Of a stretch of 64,000 nt of DNA, positions 36,867 through 47,456 are shown piece by piece (positions within the stretch are counted from its first letter, which is position 1; each line of letters begins with the position of its first letter). Made by a program: the position numbers and the translations under genes. This stretch comes from JABMMZ01 sp964505065 (lineage in GTDB: Bacteria; Bacteroidota; Bacteroidia; NS11-12g; UBA955): contig CAZDGF010000007.1 of NCBI GenBank assembly GCA_964505065.1, positions 1 through 64,000 of the forward strand, read 5' to 3'. The notes below the pieces were generated by a model, which saw nothing but the letters and a program-made list of their open reading frames with translations, had not been told where the DNA came from and did not search any database.

Positions 36867-38624
36867 ATGAAAAATCTTTTTTTCATTCTTATTCTTTTTA
36901 TACCTTTTGGTTTTTGCAATGGGCAAAATAGTGTTATTCAAAAATTAAACACTATGGCTAACAAAAACATACAAGGCAACTATTTACAAAAAACCTACGA
37001 TAGTCTATACCGTTACAATAAAGATAGCAATGAGGTAATTGGCAATTTGAATGCAATAAACCAATGGGCAGAAGGTAAAAATAATTTAAATATTCAAGCA
37101 TTAAGCCTTTCGCTGCTTGCAGACCATTATGCCCGCATTAGGCAATATAACTTGCGTTCCACTACCCTGCATCAAAAAGCAATACTTGTAGCTAAAAAAA
37201 ATAAAAACGACCTACGTTTGGCTTTATGTTATTACAAATATGGCAGGTATAATTACAGCTTTAAAAAATACCCCATAGCTTTTGAAAATTTGCTAAAAGC
37301 CAATCATTTATTTGCCCAAAACCAAGCAACCACTCAAACCGAAATTGGCGAATTTTATTTTTTTATGGGCAGTATTTATGCAGAAATTAGCAGCTATAAA
37401 GAGGCGCTAAACTATTTTAAAATGGCAGCCAATTATGCCATTAGCAACAAATGGTTTAATATCAATGCTTTAAATAATATTGGGCTTATTTACCATAAAC
37501 AAAAAAATATTAAGGAAGCAGAAAACTATTTTAAGCAAACAATTGCAACAGCTCAAAAATACAATTACCCCGAGTGGGTGGGCATAGCCAATGGCAATTT
37601 GGGTATTTTGTATTTTAACAATGGGCTAAAACCTAAAGCTATTCCAATGCTTAAAAAAGGTTTGCAAACAGCTTTGCAATTTAAAGAAGGCGAAAATTCT
37701 ATAGAGTATTTATCCTATTTAATGAAATGGCATTTGCAAGAAAAGCAAGTGGATTCTGCTTTATATTATTACAAGCAATTAGATACCACCACACGCTATA
37801 AAAGTAAATTCCAAGCACTGGCTGTGTATTACGATGCTTTGGCCACCTTTGCAGAAGCAAAAGGCAATTTTGCAGAAGCAAATATCTATTGGAAAAAATA
37901 CCAAATGGCGCAAGACAGTGTAGAAGCTATTTACGATGCCAAATTGCTGGTAGATATAGCCCTTAGAATAGAAACAGATAACCATATTTCAAACATTAAC
38001 TTAATAGAACAAAAGGCTAACAATAAAATTTTACAACGAAATGTTATCATTGTTTTTGTAATAATTATTTGTATTTTAATCTTTTTGTTTTATTTAAAAG
38101 ACAGAAAAAAAGCTGCCGTAGAAAAAGAATTACTGCTACAAAAAGCAAGTGTAATAGAAACTAAAGAAAAACTTAAAACCCAAGAACTTGCTAATGCTCA
38201 AAAGCAATTGCAAGATTTTACTTTAAAAATTCAAGAGAAAAACCAGCTATTGGAAGCCCTACAAACAGAATACGAAATATTAAATGTTGTTTCTGATAAA
38301 GCTAATGATGAAAGAAATCAAACGCTTAATTATTTGGTTCAGAAAACAATATTAACCAATGCCGATTGGATAGAGTTTAAAGAAACGTTTTCTACTATTT
38401 ACCCTTATTTTTTAGACAATATAAAACAACAATATCCAGAATTTACACAAGCCGAAACCCGCTTATTGGTATTACAAAAACTTCAACTTTCTACATCTGA
38501 AATGGGATTATTGTTAGGCATTTCTGCCGACTCGGTAAAGAAAACAAAACAACGCTTACGCAAAAAATTGAATGCGGATGATGGCAAAGAATTTGAAATA
38601 ACTGATATTCTAAAAAACTTGTAG
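36867..38624 (+). CDS. TPR membrane regulator with C-terminal HTH
   Basis: The 585-residue protein has a signal peptide (MKNLFFILILFIPFGFCNGQ), a TPR region to about residue 385 and one transmembrane helix (about 392-411). A coiled coil follows (about 415-480), then a cytoplasmic helix-turn-helix at about 527-568 (TQAETRLLVLQKLQLSTSEM and SADSVKKTKQRLRKKL). This is the Bacteroidota one-component design in which a periplasmic TPR sensor is tied to a LuxR-like DNA-binding tail without a kinase. Its target could be the T9SS cargo gene 100 bp downstream. That is inference from position only. Confidence 0.88.
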   Translation: MKNLFFILILFIPFGFCNGQNSVIQKLNTMANKNIQGNYLQKTYDSLYRYNKDSNEVIGNLNAINQWAEGKNNLNIQALSLSLLADHYARIRQYNLRSTTLHQKAILVAKKNKNDLRLALCYYKYGRYNYSFKKYPIAFENLLKANHLFAQNQATTQTEIGEFYFFMGSIYAEISSYKEALNYFKMAANYAISNKWFNINALNNIGLIYHKQKNIKEAENYFKQTIATAQKYNYPEWVGIANGNLGILYFNNGLKPKAIPMLKKGLQTALQFKEGENSIEYLSYLMKWHLQEKQVDSALYYYKQLDTTTRYKSKFQALAVYYDALATFAEAKGNFAEANIYWKKYQMAQDSVEAIYDAKLLVDIALRIETDNHISNINLIEQKANNKILQRNVIIVFVIIICILIFLFYLKDRKKAAVEKELLLQKASVIETKEKLKTQELANAQKQLQDFTLKIQEKNQLLEALQTEYEILNVVSDKANDERNQTLNYLVQKTILTNADWIEFKETFSTIYPYFLDNIKQQYPEFTQAETRLLVLQKLQLSTSEMGLLLGISADSVKKTKQRLRKKLNADDGKEFEITDILKNL

Positions 38625-38651
38625 CTCTTTATTTTTCAATACTTTACATTT

Positions 38652-38672
38652 TTGTCCCCCTTATTGTCCCCC
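38652..38672 (+). repeat. Direct repeat TTGTCCCCC, 12-bp spacing
   Basis: TTGTCCCCC occurs at 38652-38660 and again at 38664-38672, in the 104 bp between the TPR-HTH gene and the next T9SS gene. A weak -7-like element (TAACCTTG, 38705-38712) follows. It is a possible operator; evidence is limited to the repeat itself. Confidence 0.45.
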
Positions 38673-38728
38673 TGCTTTATTAATACTATAAGTGTGGTTT
38701 TAATTAACCTTGCGTATATTTTAAAATA

Positions 38729-40810
38729 ATGAAGCAAAACCAACTAAAACTAATTTTATTCAATTATATATTTATTGCTTTGGTAGCGCAGGGCAATGCA
38801 CAAAACTTAATACCCCAATGGATAAAATTGAATGAAGCAAATGATGAATGTAAACTCTCTGGGCGCAATGCCATAAATACAGATACTGCGGACAATGTAT
38901 TTACAAGTTTTACATTTAGAGGCACGGTAAAAATAGATTCTGCCAGTGGGTTTAAAAACATAAAAAACTTAAGCCAAAGCCCAACCACACAAAGAGATGT
39001 AATGCTAACCAAGCGTAACAAAAATGGTGTTTTATTGAATTATTATCATTTTAATACCTACCAAGATGAATTGGTAGATTACAGCAGTGTAGATATAGCA
39101 GGTAATTTTTATATGATGGGGCGAGGTACAGGTGGCATAGCTATAACTACCAAAGAAAATGGCAATGAAATAATTTACAATAATGGTAGCGATGATATTT
39201 ATTTGATAAAATTTGATAACAGCTTAACACCAGAGTGGATACGCTCGTGGAAAACCAATCAAAGTGAGGTGTTTGGTTATGTTACAATTTTAAACAATGG
39301 CGATATAGCAGTTGGGGGCAATTTTTTAGGTACAATAGATGCCAACCCCAATAGCGGAACTGATAATTTAACCGCGGTAAATGGCGGCTCTTTTAGTAGT
39401 TTTTTGAGTATTTTAGATAGCAAAGGTAAATACAAGCGTGGGGCTGTGGTAGGCACAGGCACAGGACATAGCGTAATATTTGATGTAAAACAAAATAAAA
39501 AAGGTATTATTTACTTGAATGGTTCGGTAAATGGACGTATTGATGTGGACCCATCTAACAACCAATCTGTTATGCAATCGGCTGGCGATAGAAACAATTT
39601 TATCAGTTGTTTAGATACAAATTTGAATTATATAGATGCAGCCATTATTTCTTGTAATGACAATACAGAGGCAGTAGATATTGCTTTTATAGATAGCAGT
39701 GTGGTGGTGGCAGGTTATTTTTCTGGCACTGCCGATGCCGACCCATTGAATGCTACCAAAAATATGGTGTCTAATGGTTCGCACGATATTTATGTGATTA
39801 AATTAGATTATTTATTGAACCACCAATGGCATGTAAATTTTGGCAGTTCCACTTTTGATGAACTATTAGATGTAGAAATAGACAACAATCAAAACATTCA
39901 TATTGGTGGCTCTTATAGCGGCAATATAGATTTAGACCCAACAAGCGGAGTTAAAAATTTTACAAACAATAATACCACAGGCTTTTGGGTAATGATGACT
40001 AAAAATGGAGGATTTTTAAATGCCAATGGTTTTAACTCTAACTCGGGTAGAGTGTGCGGCATAACCCATGATAAGTTTGGCAGCTTAACAATGGCTATGA
40101 ACCCAGGTACTGGCAATTTGAATTATGATATAAGAGCAGGCAGAAACAGAAGCAAATCTTACAATGGTGTTGCAGCAAGCAGCGTTGTGCAATACAGCAT
40201 TTGCAATGCAAAAAGCGATACCACCAAAGCCAAAGATTGTAGAATGTATAAAATTGGTAATAATACTGTATTTACTTCTGGTATTTATAAAATGGCAAAT
40301 GCAGATACAATGGCTTGCCAAGATTCTTTAATATACAATATAAACATTGAAAACCATATAGCCACAGCCACCAAAACCAACGATACCCTAAAAAGCCCAA
40401 AGGCAGATAGCTACCAATGGCTAAGTTGCGATAATAATACCCCTGAGCAAAATGCCAATACGCAATGGTTTAAACCCACAGCAACGGGCAATTATGCTGT
40501 AATAACAAGTAAAAATTCGTGTTTAGATACTTCCAACTGTATAAATTATGTAGTGAATAATAATAGCTTAAAAGCATTTGCTACCAATGGTTTTAGCCTA
40601 TATCCTAATCCAGCCAATAGCTATATTTCAATACAATTAAATACAACAATAGAACAACTAAATACTGTAAAAATTATAAACCAATTAGGCATTTGTGTAT
40701 TAGAAAAAAATGAAGCTAACTTAAACATTAGCCAGCTTCCACAAGGCTTGTATTTTATAACTATTATTACCAACAAGGGTAATTATAATAGCAAGTTTGT
40801 AAAACATTAA
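38729..40810 (+). CDS. Propeller-like T9SS cargo protein
   Basis: This 693-residue secreted protein has a signal peptide that ends near GNAQN. The body has repeated blocks of the SBBP beta-propeller type (for example NQNIHIGGSYSGNIDLDPT and NKKGIIYLNGSVNGRIDVDP). The last 75 residues are a T9SS sorting domain (FSLYPNPANSYISIQ ... LPQGLYFITIITNKG). The protein would be exported through the outer membrane. It is transcribed in the same direction as the TPR-HTH regulator just upstream. Its sorting domain is not closely related to those of the 3-24 kb island. The function is unknown. Confidence 0.87.
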   Translation: MKQNQLKLILFNYIFIALVAQGNAQNLIPQWIKLNEANDECKLSGRNAINTDTADNVFTSFTFRGTVKIDSASGFKNIKNLSQSPTTQRDVMLTKRNKNGVLLNYYHFNTYQDELVDYSSVDIAGNFYMMGRGTGGIAITTKENGNEIIYNNGSDDIYLIKFDNSLTPEWIRSWKTNQSEVFGYVTILNNGDIAVGGNFLGTIDANPNSGTDNLTAVNGGSFSSFLSILDSKGKYKRGAVVGTGTGHSVIFDVKQNKKGIIYLNGSVNGRIDVDPSNNQSVMQSAGDRNNFISCLDTNLNYIDAAIISCNDNTEAVDIAFIDSSVVVAGYFSGTADADPLNATKNMVSNGSHDIYVIKLDYLLNHQWHVNFGSSTFDELLDVEIDNNQNIHIGGSYSGNIDLDPTSGVKNFTNNNTTGFWVMMTKNGGFLNANGFNSNSGRVCGITHDKFGSLTMAMNPGTGNLNYDIRAGRNRSKSYNGVAASSVVQYSICNAKSDTTKAKDCRMYKIGNNTVFTSGIYKMANADTMACQDSLIYNINIENHIATATKTNDTLKSPKADSYQWLSCDNNTPEQNANTQWFKPTATGNYAVITSKNSCLDTSNCINYVVNNNSLKAFATNGFSLYPNPANSYISIQLNTTIEQLNTVKIINQLGICVLEKNEANLNISQLPQGLYFITIITNKGNYNSKFVKH

Positions 40811-40840
40811 TTGTTAAATGATAACATTGTTAAATTGTTC

Positions 40841-40937
40841 GTTCATTAAGTCTGTCAAGTTTCCGTTCATTGAGCTTGTCGAGTTTCCGTTCATTGAGCT
40901 TGTCGAGTTTCCGTTCATTGAGCTTGTCGAAGTGAAC
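40841..40937. repeat. Four 24-bp tandem repeats
   Basis: The unit GTTCATTGAGCTTGTCGAG plus TTTCC is repeated at 40841, 40865, 40889 and 40913. The first copy is degenerate, the middle two are identical, and the last ends in AAGTGAAC, which makes an inverted match to its own start. The core is shared with 28475-28493. The array sits in the 190-bp gap between two T9SS genes; the rest of that gap is plain AT-rich DNA. Confidence 0.88.
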
Positions 40938-41000
40938 ATTCTAAAATCTATAATCAGCAAATCCCTAAATCCTTACCCCAAATTCCTATATCCTTAAAAC

Positions 41001-44000
41001 ATGAAAAAAACAATATACATTACTCTACTACTTTGCTTTACAGCAATTACCAATCTACAAGCAAAAATTTATTATGCCAAGGCTACACCCACAGGCACCA
41101 ACTCTGGCAATAGCTGGGCAAATGCTGGCTCGCTTTTAAGTATGCTCGACTCGGCAGCAAGTGGCGATAGTATTTGGATAAGAAAAGGCATCTATTACCC
41201 CACTTCTACAAGCGATAGAACCATATCTTTTGAATTGCCTAATGGCGTTAGTTTATTTGGAGGATTTGAAGGTACAGAAACAGCATTAAACCAACGTACC
41301 AATATCAATTTAGGCAATGTTGGAAAAACAGTTTTAAGTGGGGATATTGGTACAGCTAATGATAATAGCGACAATAGCTACCATATTTTATTGATATTGG
41401 GCAATAGCACAGCCAGCACTATTGATAATATTGAATTTAATAATGGCAATGCCAATCTCATTACTGGTTCTTTTCAAGGAATAACTCGTGGAAACTCTTA
41501 TGGGGCAGGAGTTTTTATTAAAGATGCCAATGGGCAAATAACCCTTAGTAACTGCAATTTTACCAACAACAACATAGCAACTGTTGGTGGTGGTGCTGGC
41601 TTATTTAGCTTGAATAACAATACCATTGTTTCCAAATGTTTATTTTTACAAAATACTGGCGATGGACTTGGTGCAGCTATTTACTTTTGGGGAGGCTCAT
41701 ATACAAGAACTGTAAATGGTTGTGCATTTTTATCCAATAATTCTGAACAAGGCGGAGGTATTTACAACAATGCAGGCACAGCCAATATTACCAATTCCAT
41801 TTTTCATGAAAACGTAAGTTTATCTCACGGTGCTGCTATTTACAATGCAAACTTTGGCATTGTAGATGCCAATCATTGCACGTTTACAGGCAATTTAGGC
41901 AATCGTTTTGGTATTGGTGGCAATGTAGGCAAAGTATTGCATAATGCAAGCACATCATCTACAATTACTGTTGCCAATTCTATTTTATACAACATAACTG
42001 TACAAAGCAGTTTGGTGGCTTCCACATCTGGCGCACAGGCTATAGCCATCACTTACAGCAATATTCAAAATGGATATACTGGTACAGGCAATATCAACCT
42101 CAACCCAATATTTGTAAGTTATATTAATATTTATGGTAGCGATAATTATTTGGGTACAAATGATGATGGTTTAAATATTAGAAGTTGCAGCCCAAGCTAC
42201 AATACAGGCAATAACAGCAATAGTTTAGCCAATGATATTGTAACCAACACACGCCCACAAAATACTACCGTAGATATGGGTGCTTATGAGCAAATTACAT
42301 TTGTGCCCGCACCTACAAGAGTATATGTAAATGCCAATGCCACAGGGGTAAATGATGGCACAAGTTGGACAGATGCTTACACCGATTTGCAAAGTGCCTT
42401 AAATAATTGCTTGGCTACAAATGCAGAAATTTGGGTAGCAGCAGCCACTTATAAACCTACTACTGGCACTACGCGTAGTATTAATTTTTCTGTACCTTCA
42501 AGTGTCAGTGTGTATGGTGGTTTTGTAGGAAATGAAACTGCTTTAAGCCAAAGAAATTTTAAAACCAATGTAACAACTTTAAGCGGAGATTTAGGTACAG
42601 TTGGAAGCAATAGCGATAATACCAACAATATTGTTTCTATGTCTTTAGGCAATACCAATACAGCATTAGATGGCTTTACAATTACTGGGGCAAATTTTTC
42701 AAGTGGCAATCGTGGTGCTGTCAATAGCGTTGGTGGTGGTGGTTGGGTGCGTAATTGCATAATTAGTGATAATACGGGCTATGCCTTTGCAGCCTTGCAT
42801 TACACTACTGCGGCAGTAGGTGGTATAGAAAATTGTTTCTTTATAAATAACTCAAGCCCTTATAGTGCTGTGGGCATAGATGGCGGCAGCAATGTGCCAA
42901 TGAATAATTGTGTATTTGCCAATAATACAACTACCAACGAAGCAACAGATTTACAATTACTGAATACAACTGCTACTATTACCAACTGCACATTTTATGG
43001 CACAAGCACCACAGGTAGTGCCACCATTAGGGTAAATGCAAGTGCTACACCTACCTTCAATAATTGTAATATATGGGGTGCAAATAGCAATAGCTTTGAC
43101 GTGCAAACTGGCAGCACTGCTACAACCATTAATTGCAATATTAGAGGGGGCAAAACAGGTAGTGGCACCTATACCAATACAGATAGTATTAACCGAAATC
43201 CATTGTTTATAAATACCAGCGATATAGATGGTGCAGATAATTTATATTTTACTGCCGATGATGGATTGGCTATACCCAGCAATAGCCCTTGTGTAAACGA
43301 GGGAAACAATACAAGCGTTACCGCTATAGATATTACAGGTGCAGCAAGAACTGTATGCGGCAATACAGATATAGGGGCTTATGAATATGCTGGAACTAAT
43401 AGAGTGTATGTAAAAGCCAATGCCACAGGTGCAAATAATGGTACAAGCTGGGCAAATGCTTATACCGATTTACAAAGTGCATTAAATGCTTGCTTGGCTG
43501 CTAATGCAGAAATTTGGGTGGCTGCTGGCACATATAAACCATCACCTTCAGAGGTAACATCTGTATTTTTTAATATTCCCTCTGGTGTAAGATTATATGG
43601 CGGATTTAATGGAACTGAAACATTATTATCTCAAAGAAATGTAACTACCAATGTTACAATTTTAAGTGGCGATTATGGCACAGCAGATACTTATAGTGGC
43701 ACTGGTTTATCATACAGCATTAGTAACAATACTACCAACGCCAAGCTAATTGCCAAAATTATAAACCCTACACAAACTGTAATTGTAGATGGCTTTACAT
43801 TTAGAGGTGGCTATGGAAATATTGATGTAGGTGCTGCTATAAATATTGATTGCCCAAGCTCTGGCATCAACAATAAAATAACTATTAGCAATTGTATTTT
43901 TACAAGAAATTTTGGCACTTATGGCATTGTGTATTCTACTTATGCTACGCCAACCTTTAGCAACTGCAACTTTACATTGAATAGAAATTCTTTATACAGT

Positions 44001-47000
44001 GCTGGCATACTGGCAGAATATGGTAGTGCTGGTCCCATTATTTCAAAATGTACTTTTACCAACAATAGTTCTGGCGATGCTGGTACAGCAATTTATTTAT
44101 ATTATATTGGCAAAACTTATATAGATAGCTGCACATTTACCAACAACATATCTAATAATTATGGTGGTGCTATTGCAGCAGATGAAGTAAATTTAAAACT
44201 TACCAATTCAATCTTTACTGGTAATGGTGCCCCACTTTATGGAGGTGCGTTGTCTTTAGATGCCGACTATAATGGTAATAATGTTATTGATACAGTAGCC
44301 AACTGTGTTTTTGATAGCTGTTTTGCTGAAGATGAAGGTTCAGCATTGATGGTTAGTAGTAAATTTTTAAACGCCTACAACAATATTTTTTATAGAAATA
44401 CTGGGGTAAATGCTGCAGGTTTAATACAAGCATATAGTGGAGGAACAATAAACCTAACCAACAACACAATGGTGGGTAATATTGGTGGCAGTAGTAATGT
44501 GGCAAGTATCATTGACAACTATAACAACCCCAATATAAACCTTACCAACAATGTTATTTACAACAACACACCCACAACCTTAGTTGCTAATGGTAGTGGT
44601 GCTGTTACCAATTTTACATACAATATTGGGCAAACTTTACCTGCTGGCACAGGCAATATTTCTAACACCAATCCACTATTTGTAAATAGTAGTTTGCCCA
44701 AAGGGGCAGATGGAATTTGGGCTACAAGTGATGATGGCTTTAACTTATCGGCTTGCAGCCCAGCTAAAAATACTGGCACCAATACCAATGCACCTGCAAC
44801 AGATATTGTAGGTACAACTCGTCCACAATTTAGTATTGTAGATATAGGTGCTTATGAAACTACTTTACAACCAACTATTAGTAGATTATACGTAAAAGCC
44901 AATGCCACAGGCAGCAACAATGGCACAAGTTGGACTGATGCCTACACCGATTTGCAAAGTGCATTAAACAACACTTGCTTTGCTGCTAACGCAGAAATTT
45001 GGGTAGCTGCTGGCACTTACAAACCAACTTCTGGCACAGATAGAACCATTTATTTTAATGTACCCAATAACGTAAAACTATATGGTGGTTTTGTAGGTAC
45101 AGAAACTGCCATAAGCCAAAGAACTACAAACACTGTAACAGCTATTGGTGGTGGTGGCAGCAATGGACTTACTATTTTAAGTGGCGATATTGGCACAGCC
45201 AACGATAGTACAGATAACAGCTACCACGTACTAGTAGTAGCCAATGCCACAGCAGCCGTAATTATAGATGGTTTTACCCTTACCAAAGGCAATGCCAACA
45301 GCAACAGCACTTTTTTAGGTGGCTTAGCATTAGACAGTAGAGGTGCAGGATTATATGCCCACAACAATGGCAGCAACCTTACCCTTACCAACCTCACGTT
45401 TAGCAGCAATACCGTAACTGCGGGTGGTGCATATTTTAATACAGGCACCAGCCCTACCATTAGCCAGTGTGTGTGGCAGCAAAATAGCAGTGTAGTAAAT
45501 AGTGGTAGTAATTCATCTGCCATTTTAACTATAACTGGCAACCTTAACCTAAGCCAGTGTAGCTTTATACAAAACAGTGCAAGAGGTGAAGGAACAGTTA
45601 GGCTATTTGGCACAGGTAGTACACAAACCTTTAGCAAATGTTTGTTTAATGGCAATACTGCAAATAGTGAAGGTACTGGAATTCATAACTCTTCGAGTAT
45701 GACCATTCAACTATCCCAATCAGTTTTTGTAAATAATAGTTCAGGTTCTAACGGAGGAGCTGTTCGTTTTGGTGCAGGTACACAAACAGTTGATAATTGT
45801 GTATTTGCCAATAATACGGCTACAGCAAATGGTGGGGCAGTATCTACAGGCTCAAACACCAGCATACGCAACAGCGTGTTTTATGGCAACAGTGCTACAC
45901 TTCAAGGAGGTGCAATTCAAAGCAATACCAATGCTACTATTAGCAATTGCATTATTTACAACAATACAGCCCCAACAGGTGCAGGCATTCACGTTGCAAG
46001 CGGCACACCAACTGTAGAGTACAGCAATGTGCAAGGGGGTTTTACAGGCACAGGCAATATAAACAGCAACCCATTGTTTGTAAACGTTAGTGATTTAGAT
46101 GGTGCTGATAATATTTGGGGAACAAATGATGATGGCTTAATGCTACAACACGCAAGCCCAAGTGTAAATACTGGCAATAATACAGCAGCATCTAACACAG
46201 ATATTAACAATACCTACCGCCCACAATACAGCACTGTAGATATAGGTGCTTATGAGGTAATAAAAGATTGTAAACCTACCAATGCCCCTGCAAAATTAAT
46301 AAACTATACATACAGAGGCGATACAGCCGCTACCGATGCCCAAGGTTGGACCTGCTATTGCGATTCTTTAGGTGTAGCTTTATTAAGTTTAAAATTAGGG
46401 GGTACAGGGGCAGTTATAAGCCCTAATCAGGTGCAAATAAAAGTTAGCCCAAATGCTACTTATAGCAGCCTACAAGATGGCGGCATGATAACCAATCCAG
46501 ATGGGTATGCCATACTGAACAAACGATGGAATGTAAACCCAAGCACGCAGCCAAGCAGCCCTGTAAGTGTACGCTATTATTTTGAGCAAGCGGAGTTTGA
46601 TAGCCTAACCAATGCTTTGGCAGCTATGCCTTCGCCTTCTTCTATAAGCTTGCCTACCCAACTGCAAGTGTATAAAACTACAAGTACAAGCGGTTTTACC
46701 AATCCGCATACTACCTCAGGTTTATTGCTTAATAATGGCAGCACAGCCTCGCTAAGCGAGTGGCAATATAGCTTGCAAGGCACAAGGCATGTGGCAGAAT
46801 TTATGGTTAGCAGCTTTAGCGGTGGTGGCATAGGTTTTGGTGGCGGTGGTATGCCTTTGCCCTTGGAGTTTATTTATTTTGATGCTTTTGCTATAAATAG
46901 TAATTCTTCAAAATTAGTATGGCAGGTAAGCCCCGATGTGCAAAATGGTATTTATGAAATTAGGCGTAGTACAGATGGCAAAAATTTAATTTCAATAGGA

Positions 47001-47387
47001 AATGTAAAGCATACTTTTAATACAAATTCATATCAATTTTTAGATATAAATATTCCTGTAAATACTGAATGGGCATTGTATCAAATAGTAATGAAAGATG
47101 CAAGCGGTAAAAGTATTTTAACTGAAATTAAAAAAGTAAATTTTAGCACTCAAGCAGTATTTAACATTTACCCTAATCCTGCAAATAATTTTATACAAAT
47201 ATTAAGCAATGATGAGAATAAAATTGAACAAATAAAAATAATGAATACTTTAGGTGCAATTCTTTTAAACCAAGCAGTAGAAACCCAAAACCCAACTATA
47301 GATTTAAGTAAACTAAATGCAGGTGTTTACATTGTTCAAATATTTCAAAACCAACAATGGCATACCCAAAAATTAATTAAACAATAA
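41001..47387 (+). CDS. Giant beta-helix T9SS cargo protein, four modules
   Basis: This 2128-residue secreted protein has a signal peptide (MKKTIYITLLLCFTAITNLQA). Four modules of 360-490 residues start near residues 22, 439, 800 and 1294. Each opens with YVKANATGxNNGTSWxxAYT, DLQSALN and EIWVAAGTYKP. Then come YGGFxGTETxLSQR and a parallel beta-helix region of NCxFxNN-type turns. Each closes with NPLFVN ... ADDGL ... SPCxNxGNNT ... DIGAYE. After about 1755 a separate region precedes a T9SS sorting domain (FNIYPNPANNFIQIL). Such folds often bind or cleave polysaccharide, but no lyase residues can be assigned. Surface adhesion or matrix function is inference. Confidence 0.9.
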   Translation: MKKTIYITLLLCFTAITNLQAKIYYAKATPTGTNSGNSWANAGSLLSMLDSAASGDSIWIRKGIYYPTSTSDRTISFELPNGVSLFGGFEGTETALNQRTNINLGNVGKTVLSGDIGTANDNSDNSYHILLILGNSTASTIDNIEFNNGNANLITGSFQGITRGNSYGAGVFIKDANGQITLSNCNFTNNNIATVGGGAGLFSLNNNTIVSKCLFLQNTGDGLGAAIYFWGGSYTRTVNGCAFLSNNSEQGGGIYNNAGTANITNSIFHENVSLSHGAAIYNANFGIVDANHCTFTGNLGNRFGIGGNVGKVLHNASTSSTITVANSILYNITVQSSLVASTSGAQAIAITYSNIQNGYTGTGNINLNPIFVSYINIYGSDNYLGTNDDGLNIRSCSPSYNTGNNSNSLANDIVTNTRPQNTTVDMGAYEQITFVPAPTRVYVNANATGVNDGTSWTDAYTDLQSALNNCLATNAEIWVAAATYKPTTGTTRSINFSVPSSVSVYGGFVGNETALSQRNFKTNVTTLSGDLGTVGSNSDNTNNIVSMSLGNTNTALDGFTITGANFSSGNRGAVNSVGGGGWVRNCIISDNTGYAFAALHYTTAAVGGIENCFFINNSSPYSAVGIDGGSNVPMNNCVFANNTTTNEATDLQLLNTTATITNCTFYGTSTTGSATIRVNASATPTFNNCNIWGANSNSFDVQTGSTATTINCNIRGGKTGSGTYTNTDSINRNPLFINTSDIDGADNLYFTADDGLAIPSNSPCVNEGNNTSVTAIDITGAARTVCGNTDIGAYEYAGTNRVYVKANATGANNGTSWANAYTDLQSALNACLAANAEIWVAAGTYKPSPSEVTSVFFNIPSGVRLYGGFNGTETLLSQRNVTTNVTILSGDYGTADTYSGTGLSYSISNNTTNAKLIAKIINPTQTVIVDGFTFRGGYGNIDVGAAINIDCPSSGINNKITISNCIFTRNFGTYGIVYSTYATPTFSNCNFTLNRNSLYSAGILAEYGSAGPIISKCTFTNNSSGDAGTAIYLYYIGKTYIDSCTFTNNISNNYGGAIAADEVNLKLTNSIFTGNGAPLYGGALSLDADYNGNNVIDTVANCVFDSCFAEDEGSALMVSSKFLNAYNNIFYRNTGVNAAGLIQAYSGGTINLTNNTMVGNIGGSSNVASIIDNYNNPNINLTNNVIYNNTPTTLVANGSGAVTNFTYNIGQTLPAGTGNISNTNPLFVNSSLPKGADGIWATSDDGFNLSACSPAKNTGTNTNAPATDIVGTTRPQFSIVDIGAYETTLQPTISRLYVKANATGSNNGTSWTDAYTDLQSALNNTCFAANAEIWVAAGTYKPTSGTDRTIYFNVPNNVKLYGGFVGTETAISQRTTNTVTAIGGGGSNGLTILSGDIGTANDSTDNSYHVLVVANATAAVIIDGFTLTKGNANSNSTFLGGLALDSRGAGLYAHNNGSNLTLTNLTFSSNTVTAGGAYFNTGTSPTISQCVWQQNSSVVNSGSNSSAILTITGNLNLSQCSFIQNSARGEGTVRLFGTGSTQTFSKCLFNGNTANSEGTGIHNSSSMTIQLSQSVFVNNSSGSNGGAVRFGAGTQTVDNCVFANNTATANGGAVSTGSNTSIRNSVFYGNSATLQGGAIQSNTNATISNCIIYNNTAPTGAGIHVASGTPTVEYSNVQGGFTGTGNINSNPLFVNVSDLDGADNIWGTNDDGLMLQHASPSVNTGNNTAASNTDINNTYRPQYSTVDIGAYEVIKDCKPTNAPAKLINYTYRGDTAATDAQGWTCYCDSLGVALLSLKLGGTGAVISPNQVQIKVSPNATYSSLQDGGMITNPDGYAILNKRWNVNPSTQPSSPVSVRYYFEQAEFDSLTNALAAMPSPSSISLPTQLQVYKTTSTSGFTNPHTTSGLLLNNGSTASLSEWQYSLQGTRHVAEFMVSSFSGGGIGFGGGGMPLPLEFIYFDAFAINSNSSKLVWQVSPDVQNGIYEIRRSTDGKNLISIGNVKHTFNTNSYQFLDINIPVNTEWALYQIVMKDASGKSILTEIKKVNFSTQAVFNIYPNPANNFIQILSNDENKIEQIKIMNTLGAILLNQAVETQNPTIDLSKLNAGVYIVQIFQNQQWHTQKLIKQ

Positions 47388-47420
47388 TAATGTAGAGATT
47401 GACTTCATATTTTAAAGATT

Positions 47421-47456
47421 GAAAAAAGCTTTATCAGCAATGGTAAGGCTTTTTTC
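47421..47456. terminator. Bidirectional terminator
   Basis: A 13-bp stem (GAAAAAAGCTTTA with TAAGGCTTTTTTC, one G-T pair) with a 10-nt loop serves the giant gene on the plus strand. Its A/T ends serve the flippase gene on the minus strand, whose stop codon overlaps it. Confidence 0.8.

Noticed and set aside
45221..45655. 144-residue minus-strand frame in the beta-helix giant
   Set aside because: Antisense shadow of repeated Asn/Thr/Gly codons.
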